Source: Penelope pileata (taxonomy: Eukaryota; Chordata; Aves; Galliformes; Cracidae). Taken from it: 64,000 nucleotides of DNA. This document shows, piece by piece, positions 1 through 13,268 of this stretch. A program made the position numbers and the translations under genes. The notes under the pieces were generated by a model, which was not told where the DNA came from, ran no database searches, and saw nothing but the letters and a program-made list of their open reading frames with translations. The stretch covers positions 1,616,105-1,680,104 of the forward strand of contig WBMW01001708.1 in NCBI GenBank assembly GCA_013396635.1, given 5' to 3'. The number at the start of each line of letters is the position of its first letter. Position 1 is the stretch's first letter.

Positions 1-1635
1 GCCTAAATATTTCAATATGGAGATTTTATTGTAGCAGTTCTAAAGAGTCTTTCTGATCCATTTTCTACATCTGCCATAACATACCATGGTCTGCTTAAAG
101 AGGGGAAGCAATAGAACATTCAGTGTTTATTTCACCTGTTTACAGGAGGGTGAGCCTGAGCCACGGAGAGGTGAAGAAATTTGGCCAGGATGGAATCAGT
201 ATCAAAAGTAGAAATGAAATTTGATTTCTTTGCAAAAACCTCACCCCAAGACCTGCTGTTTCAAATTGCCCTTCTCTGCTCAAGTGGAGGGGACGGTACC
301 TGCTGGCTGGCTCATGCTGGACAGTGTTGTTTGTGTGGAACAAATGCTCCAACTTGTGTTGGCATTGCTGCTCTCCTTTTGTTATGCACGTGTGCATTGC
401 CTGTCTCACTCACCCTGCTAAGACCTGTGAGGGTAGGACAAACTACAGCTTCTGCTTGGGTTACAAATATGTAACCCAGGGGCCAGTTTGCTCTAGGACA
501 CTTCCAGCTGGGTAAGTGTCAGCTTTCGGTCTGCGTACACAAAGGCAGTGTCTTGTGGTCTGTTATCCCCACCCATGTGACTCTCACCAGCACAAGTTTT
601 ATGTGGCATTACGTGGCATTTGCAAAGGGTTTTGCATATTTTTCCAATGTAAATAGTTTTGTGACAGATAGAAGGACAAACACTGACTTTCTGCTGAACG
701 GGTGCTTGGTTACTAGCGGTAATATTTTGGCAATTAGTTCCCTTTCTTTCTTTTTTTAATTTACCAATTGCTTCATGAGTATTTTCTTCTATGATCATTT
801 TGCCTTTATCTTTTGTGGAAAAGACAATGTTTCAAATAATGACTTCCACAGCATCAAACAGAATATCAGTTGATTCATGTATTTCGTTCAGATTACTTTT
901 ATCTCCCAACAACACTATCCAGGTTCAGCTTCATGAAACACCCCACACTGTGAGCTGTGGGGGTCCTACTAACCATGGTGGACTTCTGTTCATGGGGTTG
1001 GTCTGCTCCCAGGTGCTCAGCACCTTGGGTGAGCACAGGAATGTACATGGAAGACTTAAGTCCAACAGTGCTGTAGCTCCAGCAATCTCACTGGGGGTAT
1101 CCAGAGCTGAGTTTAGCTGAAGCTTTTCAATTCTGTGAAAGCATTTCTGCAAACATTGAACACAGTAGGAATTTGTGCAAGCCCAATGCTGTTTGCACGT
1201 TATCACAAAACAGTGATCACTGGTTATTATCATGGGTATACCTGGCGCCTGTGTGCACATATCCTCACACTGCATCTTATGCACAGAAACAGTTCTCACA
1301 CAGAAACTTCTCATTGTGGAATAGCAGCTGACAAAATGAAAAGTACTTCTGCCCATGATGCTTGTTAGAAGGTAGAGGGAAATCCACTGGAAGAGTGAGA
1401 TGAACAGTGGAGCTGACTTGCATGTTAACAGCTCACGTGCAAAGCATTTTGGATGTGGAGGGTCAGCTCCTTGTCTCCATTGCATAAAAACAAATCCATT
1501 ACAGATTTGCATCCATTGAATTTGCATTCAGGTCCCTTAGTGCTGGTCTCTTTTTCTACAAATGTCTCTTGAACCCTTCATCCCAGATCTTGTTTCAGAG
1601 GAGAGATACTTCGTCATTTTGAAAAGACTGAAGCA

Positions 1636-1743
1636 TCTGGAACTTTCTCCCGAGGGAAGTGGTCATGGCCTCAAGCCTGCCAGAGTTGGACTTAATGGTC
1701 TTGCAGGTCCCTTCCAACTTGGGTTGTTCTATGACTCTATGAT
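1636..1743 (+). mobile_element. CR1 LINE 3'-end fragment
   Basis: A short piece of CR1 3' end in sense orientation: GGAACTTTCTCCCGAGGGA, TCAAGCCTGCCAGAGTTGGA and CAGGTCCCTTCCAACTTGG, ending in the tandem 8-bp units TTCTATGA CTCTATGA. Compared with a typical copy, an internal stretch between the CAGAGTT and GGACTT blocks is missing. Confidence 0.85.
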
Positions 1744-4700
1744 CTGGATGTTCTAGGTGCTCACCTACACATGTTGCTGTTGTGCTGTGGGCTGCATAGG
1801 GCTGGCTTTAGCTAATGCCTTGTCCAAGGATCCATGGGAGGACTGAAGAGCCCGATGTGTCCCCAGGCCAAGCAGTGCATAACCACATCCCACATACAGC
1901 CTCTGTGAGGGGTCTGGAGCCACTGAGAAGATGCACTCAGGGGCTGCTGCCCTTCCAGGACCTGGACCCAGACCTGGATCTGGACCTCCCCATGGAGGCC
2001 AGGCAGGATTTCAGCCAACTTTCCTCCTTGCTCTTAAAAGCTCATCAGAAGCTATTAATATTGCATTTGGGTTTCACTCCTTTGTTTCAGGAAGAGATTT
2101 TGAGCACCAGAGTGGAAGAACACTGCAATTAGGGTCATCAAAAAAGATAAGGCAGAAAAATAATGAGGTCTCCCTTGAAATGATAACAAATTGCTAACTC
2201 CATGATGAGCTCACACCCTTTTTAAATCCTCCTTCAAGTGCTAATCATAGAGACCATCCCTCCTCAGCCTGCCAGCAGAGGCGTTCTTCTAGGATGGAAG
2301 CTTCAGCAGAAACCCTACTATTGTGATTTCATTTCCAGCCAATCCTGGACAGACGGGTTCACTGTTTTTTGAGTATTTCACAATTAAAAGGGCAACTTTA
2401 CACCAGGACAGACAAGCTGGCTCCGGTTCTGTAGTGGTTTCAAATCTCCCAGGTAATTTTTGTGGGGGTTTTCCCACTTTAAAGCTCTTTCTCTTTCTGA
2501 ACCCACACAAGCAAAGGGGAAAACCAGCAGGTTTGTGTTTGGGAAACAGGCAGAAAGTCCTGCCCGATGCCCAGAAGAAGCAGACTGAGAAAGCCTGTTT
2601 CTCTGTGCTGGTTTCTGGCTGTGTCAGCAGGGAGAGGGGTAAGCAAGAGCAAACAGAGAAATACAGACAATGGGATTTTTGTGGGAACTGTGTCCCTTTG
2701 AATATGACATTGTGTTATGTGTTTGAGAAAAGCAAACAGACCCATGGGATAATCCTTAATTTCACAATCAGGACAGATATTGCACGTTTTAATTTACTTC
2801 TGTGGCCAATCAGAATAAATCTGAGGGATTGTGTCGGCGTGCTTGCCTCTGACACTATAATTACACACAGCTGCCTAGCAGGTGTACAGAGTAGGTTTTA
2901 ATTTAGTTCAATCAGGTACCACTGTGGCAGGGAGCCTTCAGACAGCTGCCTAAACACCCCAAGGTGCTGGCAGGTTTGGTGGCTGCCTGGCTGCAGTTTC
3001 AAGTCTCTTTTCATGGTACAGGCATGCACTTTATTGCAGTCAGCATGTTGTTTGCTCAGGTTTTTCCTATTAGGAGGGATTAAAAGGATGCTCAAGAAAG
3101 TATGCTGCTGGGTTTCAGATGGCTGGGATTTCTGTATCAGATCTTGGTGTTAATGTATATGCTGCTTTCAAAGAGAGAGAGGAGAAGCAAAGACTTTAGA
3201 TTTTGTTCTTTGATCAGAGCTTGCTGAGTGATCTTGGTTAGATCAGATAAATTCATTCACATTCAGGTGCTTGCAGTCAACTTCCTAAAACCCTGCAGAG
3301 ATGCCAGAACAATTTTCAGTGGTACAGGGTATCCTCAGCAACCTTAACCTCACTTTAGGCACTGAGACGTGTATTTATGCTAATGCTGTGGCTTTGAGTG
3401 CCAGGTCCCAGCTTACGGTTCTTTCCTTAACTTCCTTGTTTACCCAGCTGAAAAAATCCATGGCAGTAAGAGCTCCCCCCTGCACAGGAATCCAGCGAGA
3501 CCGCGTTTGGTGAGCACTAAATCTAGATGGAAAGCCTCACTTTGCAAGAATGTTGCTGTATTCACCATTATCATTGATTCTCCTGGATTAAATTTATCTA
3601 AACTATTAACATCTGATGCTTGTTAATAGAGGATGATTATTTAAAGATTCACTCATGTGAGAAGAATGTGAAATGTTTTTTTGCCAAGAAGGGAGAGGCA
3701 GGACATAGCTTAGAGCCCAAAAGCCAAAGGCGTGCTGACATTTCCAGAAAGGTGTTGGTGGCATGAGTAGTAGTGCAATGTGTCACCAAACAAAAACATG
3801 GGAATAGGTTTACTACCCTGAAAAACAGGTCACTGAGCACTCTCTGAAAAGAAGGAGGAAATGTACGATTCCTGGACTGGAAAGAAAGAGACTTTGAAAG
3901 ACTTTTTGCTTTGGTTTGTTTTTATTTCAGTCCATTTCTATGTATTTCATCCTATTGATAGGATGGGCTGCGGAAAGTATGTGGGTGAGTTCTCGCCATC
4001 TTACCCACCCATAAAATCCTTTCTGTTCCTGTCTGTGCTCATTAGGTGGCATACAGCTTCATTCACTTCAGCCTTTCATCTCCAGATAGTAGAGGTTTTC
4101 AAGTGGAGCCTTTAGGCTGGTTTCTTTTCCTGTGTCCTTCAGCACCTGCAGAGCATGGCTCTTTCAAATGGGGTCCAGCAAAGTGGGTCCAGCGGTGATG
4201 TGAGCCAAGCTAGTATGGTGCTTGAGTATCGGTGGGACCTGAACTCTGTGAGCTATGGATCATCACAAACTTGTAGGCTTTCAATAGTCTTGTTTTTACA
4301 TATAAAATATATGTGATTAGGCTTTCTTGTTGTCGTATGATTTAAACCCAAGCAATAAGCCAGGTTAGGCACAATGTCTTATGAGTGTTCGAGAAATGGT
4401 GCTGTAAGTGGTAATAGAGTGCTGCTGGGTTATTGATGTGGCCTTGGCTGGTCTGACCCAGCGAGGCTGTGCGCACACCGTACTGCAGCTCTACACCCGC
4501 CGGTGCTGTGACCCATTGGACTTTTCAGCGGGTGACCCAGCATCCGTGTGTTATTAAAGCTGTGAGAAAACATAGGTTTTCATTGTAACAAAAATCACAT
4601 TCCATTTCTGTGTCTGGCTGTTCAAATTCTGTAAATGCTTCCTCGTGTGAGTAACACACTGAGGGACTATTTGTAGCAGTGAGTGCTTCCATCAGCTCTA

Positions 4701-7329
4701 AGCATTCATATTTTATTTTGTATAAACCCTTCCACAGGGACAGAACAGAGCATCTGTCCTACTAACATGACAGATTTCAGCCTTTTATAGAGGTTAATAT
4801 TGAAATCCAAGCACGAGGGATAGATGAGCCAGTTATGGATGGAAGGTGGCAGTCGGCAGAGACCCCAGGCAGCATGTGGCTATTTCTTACTGCAGCAGGA
4901 ACCTCAGGGCTGGATTTGGAGATGGTGGAAGTGTCCCTAGGGGAGCACACACTGAATGTGCCAGCTTGTTGTCGCATGTGCCTGACAGGGCTGGCACGGG
5001 ATGGGGTCTGCAGTGTCCTGTGCAAGGACTCGTGCTGCACCAGGGAGTTTTGCTGCCCTAGGAGGGGGAGAGAAAAGTCTTCAGAATCACACTAGCCCAG
5101 GACTGCCATTGCACTTGTTTCCCATGTAAAATCTTACAGGAGCTGAATTTACTTCCCTGCTTGCAAAGCATCAAATCACACTTTTCCTCTTACGTTTCCA
5201 AACCATCAAAATTACTTCAACCATTTATTTCAATCTTGTTAAAACCACAAAGTCTGCCATTCTTGCAGGCTGGGTTTCAGCATCTTGCACAACCAATGTT
5301 AAATTCTTGGTACTGCTGGGAGTATTTGAATGTTTTAGCAGCAAGAGCACGCCAGTTATCTGCAGATGTCTGGCAAACACCACCCTGTCTACAACTGGTC
5401 CTGCAAGCAGCATGGCTTGATTTCCACGAGGGATTTTTTGGCAGCCACTTAGATCTAAGATACTATCGGTCTCTGTCCAGATCCCAGTAACCCACAATCC
5501 AGCCCTGCTCAAAGGCTATTGGGGGGGAGCAAAGGGGAGAAATCCCTCTGCACGCTGTGGAGCAGCAGCAATGATCCAGGGCAAGCATTTCAGCAGCTGT
5601 GGTTGTCTTTGCCTGTTTGTGAGAGTATCTGTGGCTGCCCAGGTTGCTCAGCCAACACCTGTGAGCCCAATAAAGATGATGGAAGAAAAACAAGATGTGC
5701 TGAAGCAAAGCTGCTGCCCTGCCCTGGGAGCGTGGGGAAGGTTTGGGCACAGTCTTGGGCCCTTGGCTTTGCTTTGCCTGCAGCAGCCCCTCTCTGCCCC
5801 GTCCATGCCACTGCATAGGCCACCACTGTCCCTTGCAGAGCATCTCTGGGACCAGCCTTCCACAAAACTGTGTTTGCTCTTTTGATGGAGACCTTTTGCC
5901 TCCTCATCTGTGGGGTTAGGCTGTGGCAAGGAGCTGTGCGCTAAGTTCTCAGCATGGAGCAAGACATGTAAATTCAGGGGTTTAACCTCAGGGTGCTTCA
6001 GCAGGCTTGCTCTAAGTCCAGGTGTCTGCATGCTATGGAGTGGCTCAGGGTTATTGTTCTACAGCAAGGCTGCCCAGTGCCATGGCTCAGCCACTGGACC
6101 CGCGCTCAGATTGTCCTTTGGTGGAGTTGGAAGGGTGCAGCTTTCCCTCATCGATGTGCCCATGTTTGAAAACATTTTTGGTTTTAAAGAGAGGGATTAC
6201 AACATCCACTTTTCAGTCTCAGGCTGCAGAAATGTTTTCAGTTAATTAAATAGCCCTGAGACAAGTCTGGGAGTTGTGTGAGCGTGTAAAATTGAACATA
6301 AAGGAATCCTGGAAGGGCACCTCAGTGCAGCTGTGACGAGAGCGTGTCGTTTCCATAGCCCCGTTCTGCTATGCACAGGGTAGTGAGGATTTACAGCACT
6401 GCATCATGTCACTGACAATCAATTAGATAAATGCTGTATGAATTTAAAAGTATTTCTGCTGTTTATAGGAGTCCTCTTACTGACTTTTTACAGAGCTGGA
6501 TTGTGTAGTCCTTCCACTAACACGCATACCGTGCTGGCTGATGGAGCTGTGATTTTGTCTTCCCAATTTCAGCATCATTAGTGTATGAATGCTTCCAATT
6601 CCACCAGTGGTATTATTTTTAAATATCATAGGCACTAGCTCTGCCTTTCAGCTTCAAGCTCTTTAATACACCTTACTGTCCATTGGACAGAATGGCTTTG
6701 TTTTCTTCTTTTTCTTGGACAAGGTTTTATTCTAAAACCCCCAAAATTAACTCTTGTAAGATTCAATTCTGTTTCACTCACAGCCTGAAGTTTATACATG
6801 TAATGGTTGTAGAACTAGGCTCTATAAAGTTAAGTTGTTATGATTTTTTCCTAATTTGCTAATGAACATGTGTACACATGCACACACACGGGTACCGGCC
6901 ACTTGGAGTTGGCTGCAAGTCTGGTAATTCATCAAATGTCGCCGCCAAACGAAAATACTATCCCTGGCCATATCCTAGGTAACAACACACATTGCTATAG
7001 AAACCTAATGCATGCATGGAAAAGACCCAGTGTACTGAAGAAGGAAAAAAAGCCCAGCACACAAGCGGCTTAAATTCTTTTGAATATTGAAATATTGGGG
7101 AGTGAAAATGATAAAGACTGAGTAAGTAACAGCTTTCTTTAGGAGCTGCTTTCAGGCAGGGACTGCGCGAGCAGATGCATAGAATAGTTGCTAACCTATT
7201 TGGAGCCCAGGTCAGGTTTGGTACAAGTCCTTATGTTGATTTTTATTGGACATTAGATCCAGTCCTTTGCTGGTGAGTGAGGTGAGAGAAAGAACCATCG
7301 CAAACCATTTCCTCTCTCGTGAAATGCTG
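1744..7329. other. Intronic stretch without recognised genes or repeats
   Basis: Mixed-composition intron. I see no exon, RNA gene or interspersed repeat. Small items are an imperfect GGACCT-type hexamer repeat at about 1958-1996, an 18-bp palindrome at 3948-3965, and a short (CA)n tract near 6875. The open frames are short except plus 2323-2901 (192 codons), which has no recognisable domain. Confidence 0.6.
1958..1996. repeat. Imperfect GGACCT hexamer tandem repeat
   Basis: About six degenerate copies of a GGACCT/GGATCT unit in a row (GGACCTGGACCCAGACCTGG, then ATCTGGACCT). This is a short simple repeat in intron. Confidence 0.7.
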
Positions 7330-7472
7330 CTTCACTTACGAACAGCAGGGATTAAACGTTTGCCTATTGCCACTTGCTCCATGCTTGATGTAGCTTTTGC
7401 CACTTGCATCCATGCTTAATGGAGCACGTGGCAACAGGCAAATATGTTTAGTTGCTGTTGTTCTAAGTGAAG
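7330..7472. repeat. Imperfect inverted repeat (foldback), about 54-bp arms
   Basis: The left arm 7330-7384 and right arm 7419-7472 are reverse complements at roughly four positions in five. Matched blocks include CTTCACTTA/TAAGTGAAG, TTTGCCTATTGCCAC/GTGGCAACAGGCAAA and TGCTCCAT/ATGGAGCA. The 34-nt loop holds a second copy of the inner-arm unit (TTGCCACTTG...CCATGCTT occurs at 7368 and 7398). A further reverse match to ACTTGCTCCATGC lies just outside at 7474-7486. It could be a small non-autonomous DNA transposon or a transcribed hairpin. No terminal target-site duplication was established. Confidence 0.65.
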
Positions 7473-7486
7473 GCATGGAGCAAGTT

Positions 7487-8783
7487 ATTTCAGCATTGCT
7501 AAGGTGATGTAAGAGTCTGTTTTATATTTCCTTAATATATTTTGTGTAAAATTCAAGAGGCTTCATATACATTCACAACATCTCATAGCAAGTCTTAAAT
7601 CCCCACTGTGTAGTAGGTAAGAAGTGACCATAGCATTTACAGAAAGGCAAGTGGAACACTAGAGGAGAATTAATGTTTCTCAAAAAGAAAATGCAGATAG
7701 GAACCCTGACATTTATAATTTTAAATATTGTGACACTTTGATGGTGACTTTTTTGGCGTTTGAACCCAGTACGCTGATGAATCCAATACGTACACTCAAA
7801 TGTTGTGCTTGTTACAGTGGGACCACATGCATTAAAATAGCTGTGTAATTACAACATAATTTTGTTGGCTTAATCCTAAATTTTCACCGGGGTCATATCA
7901 ACGAAAAATCAAGCTTCTAGAACAGAAGTTAGCTTTATACTCGCTTGGTATTGACTTCACATGCATAGCTTTTGGCAGGCTGCTTTGGAAAAAACGGTTC
8001 TTGTTCTTCATTGTGCAACATTCAAGAAAGGGAGTGGAGCTGCGTGGGATGCCAGTAAATGAATTGGCATTTAAGTTAAAATTGGATTGATGTGTTAAAC
8101 ACCCCGAGAACACAGGGAGCCCAGGAGCAGGCTCAGGTAGGCCTCTCTGGCAACCATGGCTGTGTTCAGGCCCAATGTTTTTCCCTCTTGCCCAGAGCGG
8201 GCACACACAGCCCCAGAACCTTGGCCCAGTCAGTAGCATTGGCTTATTAATGTATAAACGACCTTGTGTGCATCCCCAGGGGAAATTTTTTAGAGAACTT
8301 TTGAACAAGGGCAGCAGCTCAGTTTGGAAAACGCAGAAATCCCCACCCTCGAGTTGCGCAGAAGGCTGCGAGGAGAGTTCTGGGCTGACATGCAGAGGTG
8401 GGGACGGGCCCAGCACCCTCCAGCAGCAGGGACGGGGTCTGCATGAGGGACCCTCATGGAAATCCCCTGGGGGAGGCCTGGAGCATGGGGAAATGGAAAC
8501 AGCTTAGGCCTCAGGAAAATAATGCTGTATTTCTGAAATGGGTACGTCTTATGGATGTTAATGTAAGGAAAAAAGGTATCATGGTGTTTCATTTCAATTC
8601 AACCCACGTGCTGCAGAGCTGTGCATGGCAGGTCTGTGCTTCTTGGGAGAACAGGAGGGTCGGGCTGCTGCCAGGGAGTGCCAGGGATCCGAGGGAGGAC
8701 CTGCGTCATGTCCAGTGGGATGGAGTACACAGAATTTAGAAAGTGGTTTGGATTTGAAAGCTCCCCAGAGCAAGAAAGCTTTG
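7487..8783. other. Intronic stretch, nothing recognised
   Basis: AT-rich intron to about 7900, then mixed composition. The 172-codon minus-strand frame at 7898-8416 shows no family resemblance. No repeat or RNA gene seen. Confidence 0.55.
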
Positions 8784-9231
8784 AATCATAGAATCACTGA
8801 ATGGTTTAGGTTGAAAAGGACCTTAAAGCCCATCCAGTTCCAACCACTGCCGTGGGCCAGGTGCCCCCCACCAGCTCAGTCTGCACAGGGCCCACCCAGC
8901 CTGGCCTTGGGCACCTCCAGGGATGGGGCACCCACAGCTCTGGGCAGCTGTGCCAGGGCCTCACTGCCCTCATCATGAAGAACTTCTTCCTTATTCCTCA
9001 TCTAAATCTACCCCCTTTTAGCTTAAAGCCATTACCCCTTGTCCTGTTATTGCACTCCCTATTAAACAGTCCCTCCCCAGCTTTCCTGTAGGCTTCTTTA
9101 GGTACCAGAAGGTCGCAATGAGACCTCACCTGAACCTCCTCCAGGCTGAACCAGCCCAGCTCCCTCAGCCTGTCTCCACAGGAGAGGTGCTCCAGCCCTC
9201 TGAGCACCCTCATGGCCTCCTCTGGATCTGC
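8784..9231 (-). mobile_element. CR1 LINE 3' fragment, antisense
   Basis: The + strand starts with AATCATAGAATCACTGAATG (the CR1 3' end in reverse), then GGACCTTAAAGCCCATCCAG, CCACCAGCTCAG, AAGAACTTCTTCCTTATTCC, and GAGGTGCTCCAGCCCTCTGA. It is about 450 bp, 5'-truncated, and relatively well kept. Its edge is near CTCTGGATCTGC. Confidence 0.93.
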
Positions 9232-12200
9232 TTGCCTTTAGGGAAAGCAAAACAAAGCCACCATAAGCCACTTTATACACCAGAGACATCCCACGTCAGA
9301 GCAGAGGCAGAAATAAATCCATGCAGAAACAACAGAGCACATTACAATCTATATTTTGCACCATCCCTCTGATCCTCCTCCAGGAGGTAACGGACTAGTT
9401 AGTGCCTCTGCTCCCTGCTTGAAGAGCAGCCTCTGACTGGGAGCGTATAAGTCACGGCTGATAAACCAAGCTGGCTAGGCTGTTATTTTTGTCTACATCT
9501 TATTATGGGTTATGCTTTACATAATTGATGTAAATGCTACAACAGGTTTGACTCCAAAGGACAATGTATAGCTCAAGGGATAGATTACACCAGGGTTCTC
9601 AGGGGAAGGAGCTGCTCTGGTTGAGTCTAATGGAAGCTAATTTCTGCAGAGCCCCATATACTCTGCCATGAAGTCCTGTCTCTGCTGGGCTTTGCTTTAC
9701 ATTATTAATTAACCATACTGCTGCTTCCAAGCACTTCAGACCCTTCTGAAGTTGCAGTTTGATCAATTGATACGCAGTGCACCACAGGTATAAACAACCT
9801 TATTGTATTAAAGTGACATTTTAAGTAGTTCTGTGGCTGGAAAATGTAGGTAGGAGGAACTTCTCGGTGCTCAGTTATGACTCTGCGTTGCTTTAGAAAT
9901 CCTCCGCTACCAGCTGTTACAGCCTTGAAAAATGTCTGCTGTTCTGAGCAAATGGATTAGCACTTTTAAGAGGCAGAGCAGAATGAGACATGCATTGCTG
10001 CATGCTTCGAGGCAGTTGTATTGGCAATAACTCTCTCTCCACAGAAGAAGAAAACTGCAGCCTGGAAGGGATCTATACAGTGGTTAATCCCCCCAGAACT
10101 CCTGGCTCCCTGCAAAGTCTCTCTCTCTGCTGCTGATGTAAAGACATTTGTCTTCTGCCAGTGCCCTTGGGTGACTCGTTGTTTCCAAATTTAACACTGA
10201 ATTTGAGCTCTGTTCATCAGGATGGGGGCTTGACAGAAGAGGAAGAGATCCTGGATTTTAAAAGGCTCCTAGATCTGCCTGAAAGGTCTCTGGGAGAGCC
10301 CAGAGATGAGTAAAAGAGGGGCAAAGTGGCTGTGGATGGCTGTAAATAAATATCCAGAGGTGTTTCATGCACCCTCAGCTTCATAGGCACTGCTGTCAGT
10401 GCTGTCCCCTGCTTTCAGCCTACATTCCTCCTGTCTTGGCTTCATTTAATTTAGAGAAATCCCCTGTGCCAATCAAACCACGTGGCTGCAGGTGCTGGGG
10501 AGGAATGCTGACAGCTCACAGGAGAGGAAGGAGATCGACGGAAAGATTTTCCTGGATCACACTGTGGCACGTGACCGGGAATCACAGGGTCCCCGCCCGC
10601 GTGTCCCCCACCTCCAGCAGCCATCCACATGCCTGTCACACTGACACCGGATCTGCAGCAACTGTTGCTGCTGCTGGCATGTATTTATCTTCAGTGGTGT
10701 TGGAAACAGGGCCAGAGCAAAATGTCATCAAAACACTGGCTCTAGGTATCAGCAAGAAAGACATCAGAATACATCAGTGCGAGTGGAAGCGATGTGATTC
10801 TTCTTGATTTGAGCACAGGAATTACGATATCATCTTTGGGATTTTTCACGTTGGATCAAATGTTATAAAATATAGTTGGCAGTGTTGCTCCTGCATGGAT
10901 ATATTCCTGCCCACATCTCTCACGCTGCGAGGATGGAGCGTGGTGGCCAGGAGCCCCGTCAGCAGGGGAGGACACGGGGCATGGGGAAGCAAGGTCATTG
11001 CTCAGCGTGGTGACAAAGTGACTTAATGGCATCCGTCAGGGACCTGGTTCCTAACTGCACACTGCTGAGGGCCCACCACAGTTAGCACCGTGTTTACCTT
11101 GGCCGTTCAGTGGCTGACCCTGCTCTGATTCTGACCCCTTTTGTTTCTGCAGTGCTCACCTCCTCCCGCAGCCAGCTGTGCCCCAGCCCCCTGAGCGGCT
11201 CTGGTTATTTTCCTTCACACTGAATAGCTTTGATTCACCATCAGGGCCCTTTAATTTCACTGTGGTTTTGTTTACCCAGATGAAGCAATGCACTCAGAGC
11301 AAGACAAATAATCCTCGTTTTGGTGAAGCTCCTGAACTCTCCCCCTTCCTGCTCTGCCCCCTGGCACATCCAGCTCCCGTCTTCTCTCGCTTTAAGCCTC
11401 TCTTGCTGCTCCCACAGCTAAACAGACAGCAGAGCTTCTCTAAAAACTGTTTGCTGCTCTATGCTCAGTGAACTTGGAAGCCTGAGCTAGGAAACTGCTT
11501 ACGCCCAAGCTCCGGGGTTCTGCGGGGTGAGGAAGCTGGCACAGTCCCTGCTGTGCAGTCAGGCTGAGCTCCTTTTGCATCATCACGATGGCCGGGGCAA
11601 AGGCAAATGCTGTCAGATATCCTGCACTTGGCTCTGTGCACGGTGTGAATACCCCAGGCACCAGCTCTGCGGGGCCAGCGCCAGCCACGTGGTGCTGCAG
11701 GCATCAGCTGCCTCAGGCTGGGGCTCAGCGGTGCCATCCGCATCCAAGACTGACACAGCCGAGCTGTTCCCTCCTGGATCCCCTTCAAGGCCAGCAGAAC
11801 TCCAGGACGGGACTTCGTATTCCATTTTGTGTCAAACAAGAATGCTTAAATACCAGCTATCTCCCACCAAACAGTGATTAAGTTCTTTTTGCAGTAGTGC
11901 AGCTGTGGCAGCTTATAGTTATTTAATCAATGTAACAGTTCTATTGTTTGGGTTTTTTTAGTGAAAAATAAAGCTTCCTGGAGCCACAGCTTAACAGTGT
12001 GATGGAACAAGTGGTGCAAATGAACCGCTGAAGCTCCTGGTTGTGACAAGAGCCCACGAGGACAAATCTCAGGGAAACACCTGTGGAGTCACGAGCACTG
12101 CTCAGTGCTCTCCTGTCCTCCCTTGGCACGTGGAAAGGAGAATCTTGCAGAACTTCCTGAAGTTTTGTCGGTCAATCTGTGAGCTCTCGGCCTGGCAGGA

Positions 12201-13033
12201 GATAAGGATCAAATGTTCATGATGCAGAGCATCCTGCTGCTTGCAGAACTGCCTGGAAACTTGTCACAGTCCATTTCCAGAGGCAAATTCAATGTGAGTG
12301 ATTTTCTGAGAGGGAATTCTGGGTCTGTGGGGGATATGCAGGGATCAGGACAGTGCTGGTCTTGCCCTGAGCTGCCGGCGCTTCCAGGAACCACCTGCAG
12401 CACTGCCTCGCTGTACCAACCGAAAACAGCCAGCTTCCAGCACAACAGTTACTCGTTAAGAGGAGAAAACAGCTCATCATTTATTTTCAGAAATGAGGTC
12501 AAAACAGTGCAGCCGGGAGGGAAGTGGCTGCTGCGGTGGGCTGGTAACCAGATACAAAGCCTTTCCCCGCAAGCTTAAATCCAGCCTCAGTCAGCAGGGC
12601 CTGAAATCTTTTATCGCTTGACAGTTGCTCACTGTGGCCTTTGCGGTGCTGGCTTTGCTCGGTGACATCCGAGTCAGCGCTTGCATAACAGCACCGGGGC
12701 TGAGCCCTGCAGGCAGCAGGGATGCACCCATGTTCTTCCTTCCTGGGAAGAAAAGTTTCTGTTTTCTCCAGAAGGTCTGGTCCTGCCCTCAGTTTCCCTC
12801 CTCTGCGTCTGTCCATGTGCAGGTTCTCAAGAGGTTAAGGCCTTAAATAAAAGGTCGTAGGTGTCTTCCGTACGCTCCCTGTCCTTGAGCATTACATTAA
12901 AGAAGACCACAGAGCAGACCACCAGACCCCTGCCCATAAGTTGTTCTCTAATACAGACTCTTCTTTTAGTAACTGATGCAGCTTTTTCACTGATCCACTC
13001 AGGGAAGGATATACTGAGATCGGGTGTTTAAAA
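9232..13033. other. Intronic stretch without recognised genes or repeats
   Basis: Mixed composition, GC-richer from about 10350 to 12850. I see no exon with family resemblance. Plus frame 10367-10807 (146 codons) and overlapping frames at 11465-11881 look like by-products of GC-rich sequence. Confidence 0.55.
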
Positions 13034-13268
13034 AGAGCGGAGATTTAGGTTAGATCTTAGGAAGAAATTCTTTACTCAGAGGATGGTGAGGCCCTGGCAC
13101 AGCTGCCCAGAGCTGTGGGTGCCCCATCCCTGGAGGTGCTCAGGGCCCTGATGAATGGGGCCCTGGGCAGCCTGAGCTGGTGGGGGGCAGCCAGCCCATG
13201 GCAGGGGGTGAAACTGGATGGGCTTTCAGGTCCTTTGCAACCTCAACCATTCTGTGATTCTGTGATTT
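13034..13268 (+). mobile_element. CR1 LINE 3' fragment
   Basis: Sense copy: GGAGATTTAGGTTAGATCTT, GAAATTCTTTACTCAGAGGA, CTGGCACAGCTGCCCAGAGC, GTGGGTGCCCCATCCCTGGA, ending in ATTCTGTGATTCTGTGATTT. It is 5'-truncated and closely similar to the copies at 41895 and 61400. Confidence 0.93.

Noticed and set aside
457..478. 8-bp perfect hairpin (TGGGTTAC/GTAACCCA)
   Set aside because: Short stem and loop of a size expected by chance in 64 kb; no associated gene.
3948..3965. 18-bp palindrome (CATCCTAT-TG-ATAGGATG)
   Set aside because: Isolated and short; no sign of a protein-binding array or mobile-element end.
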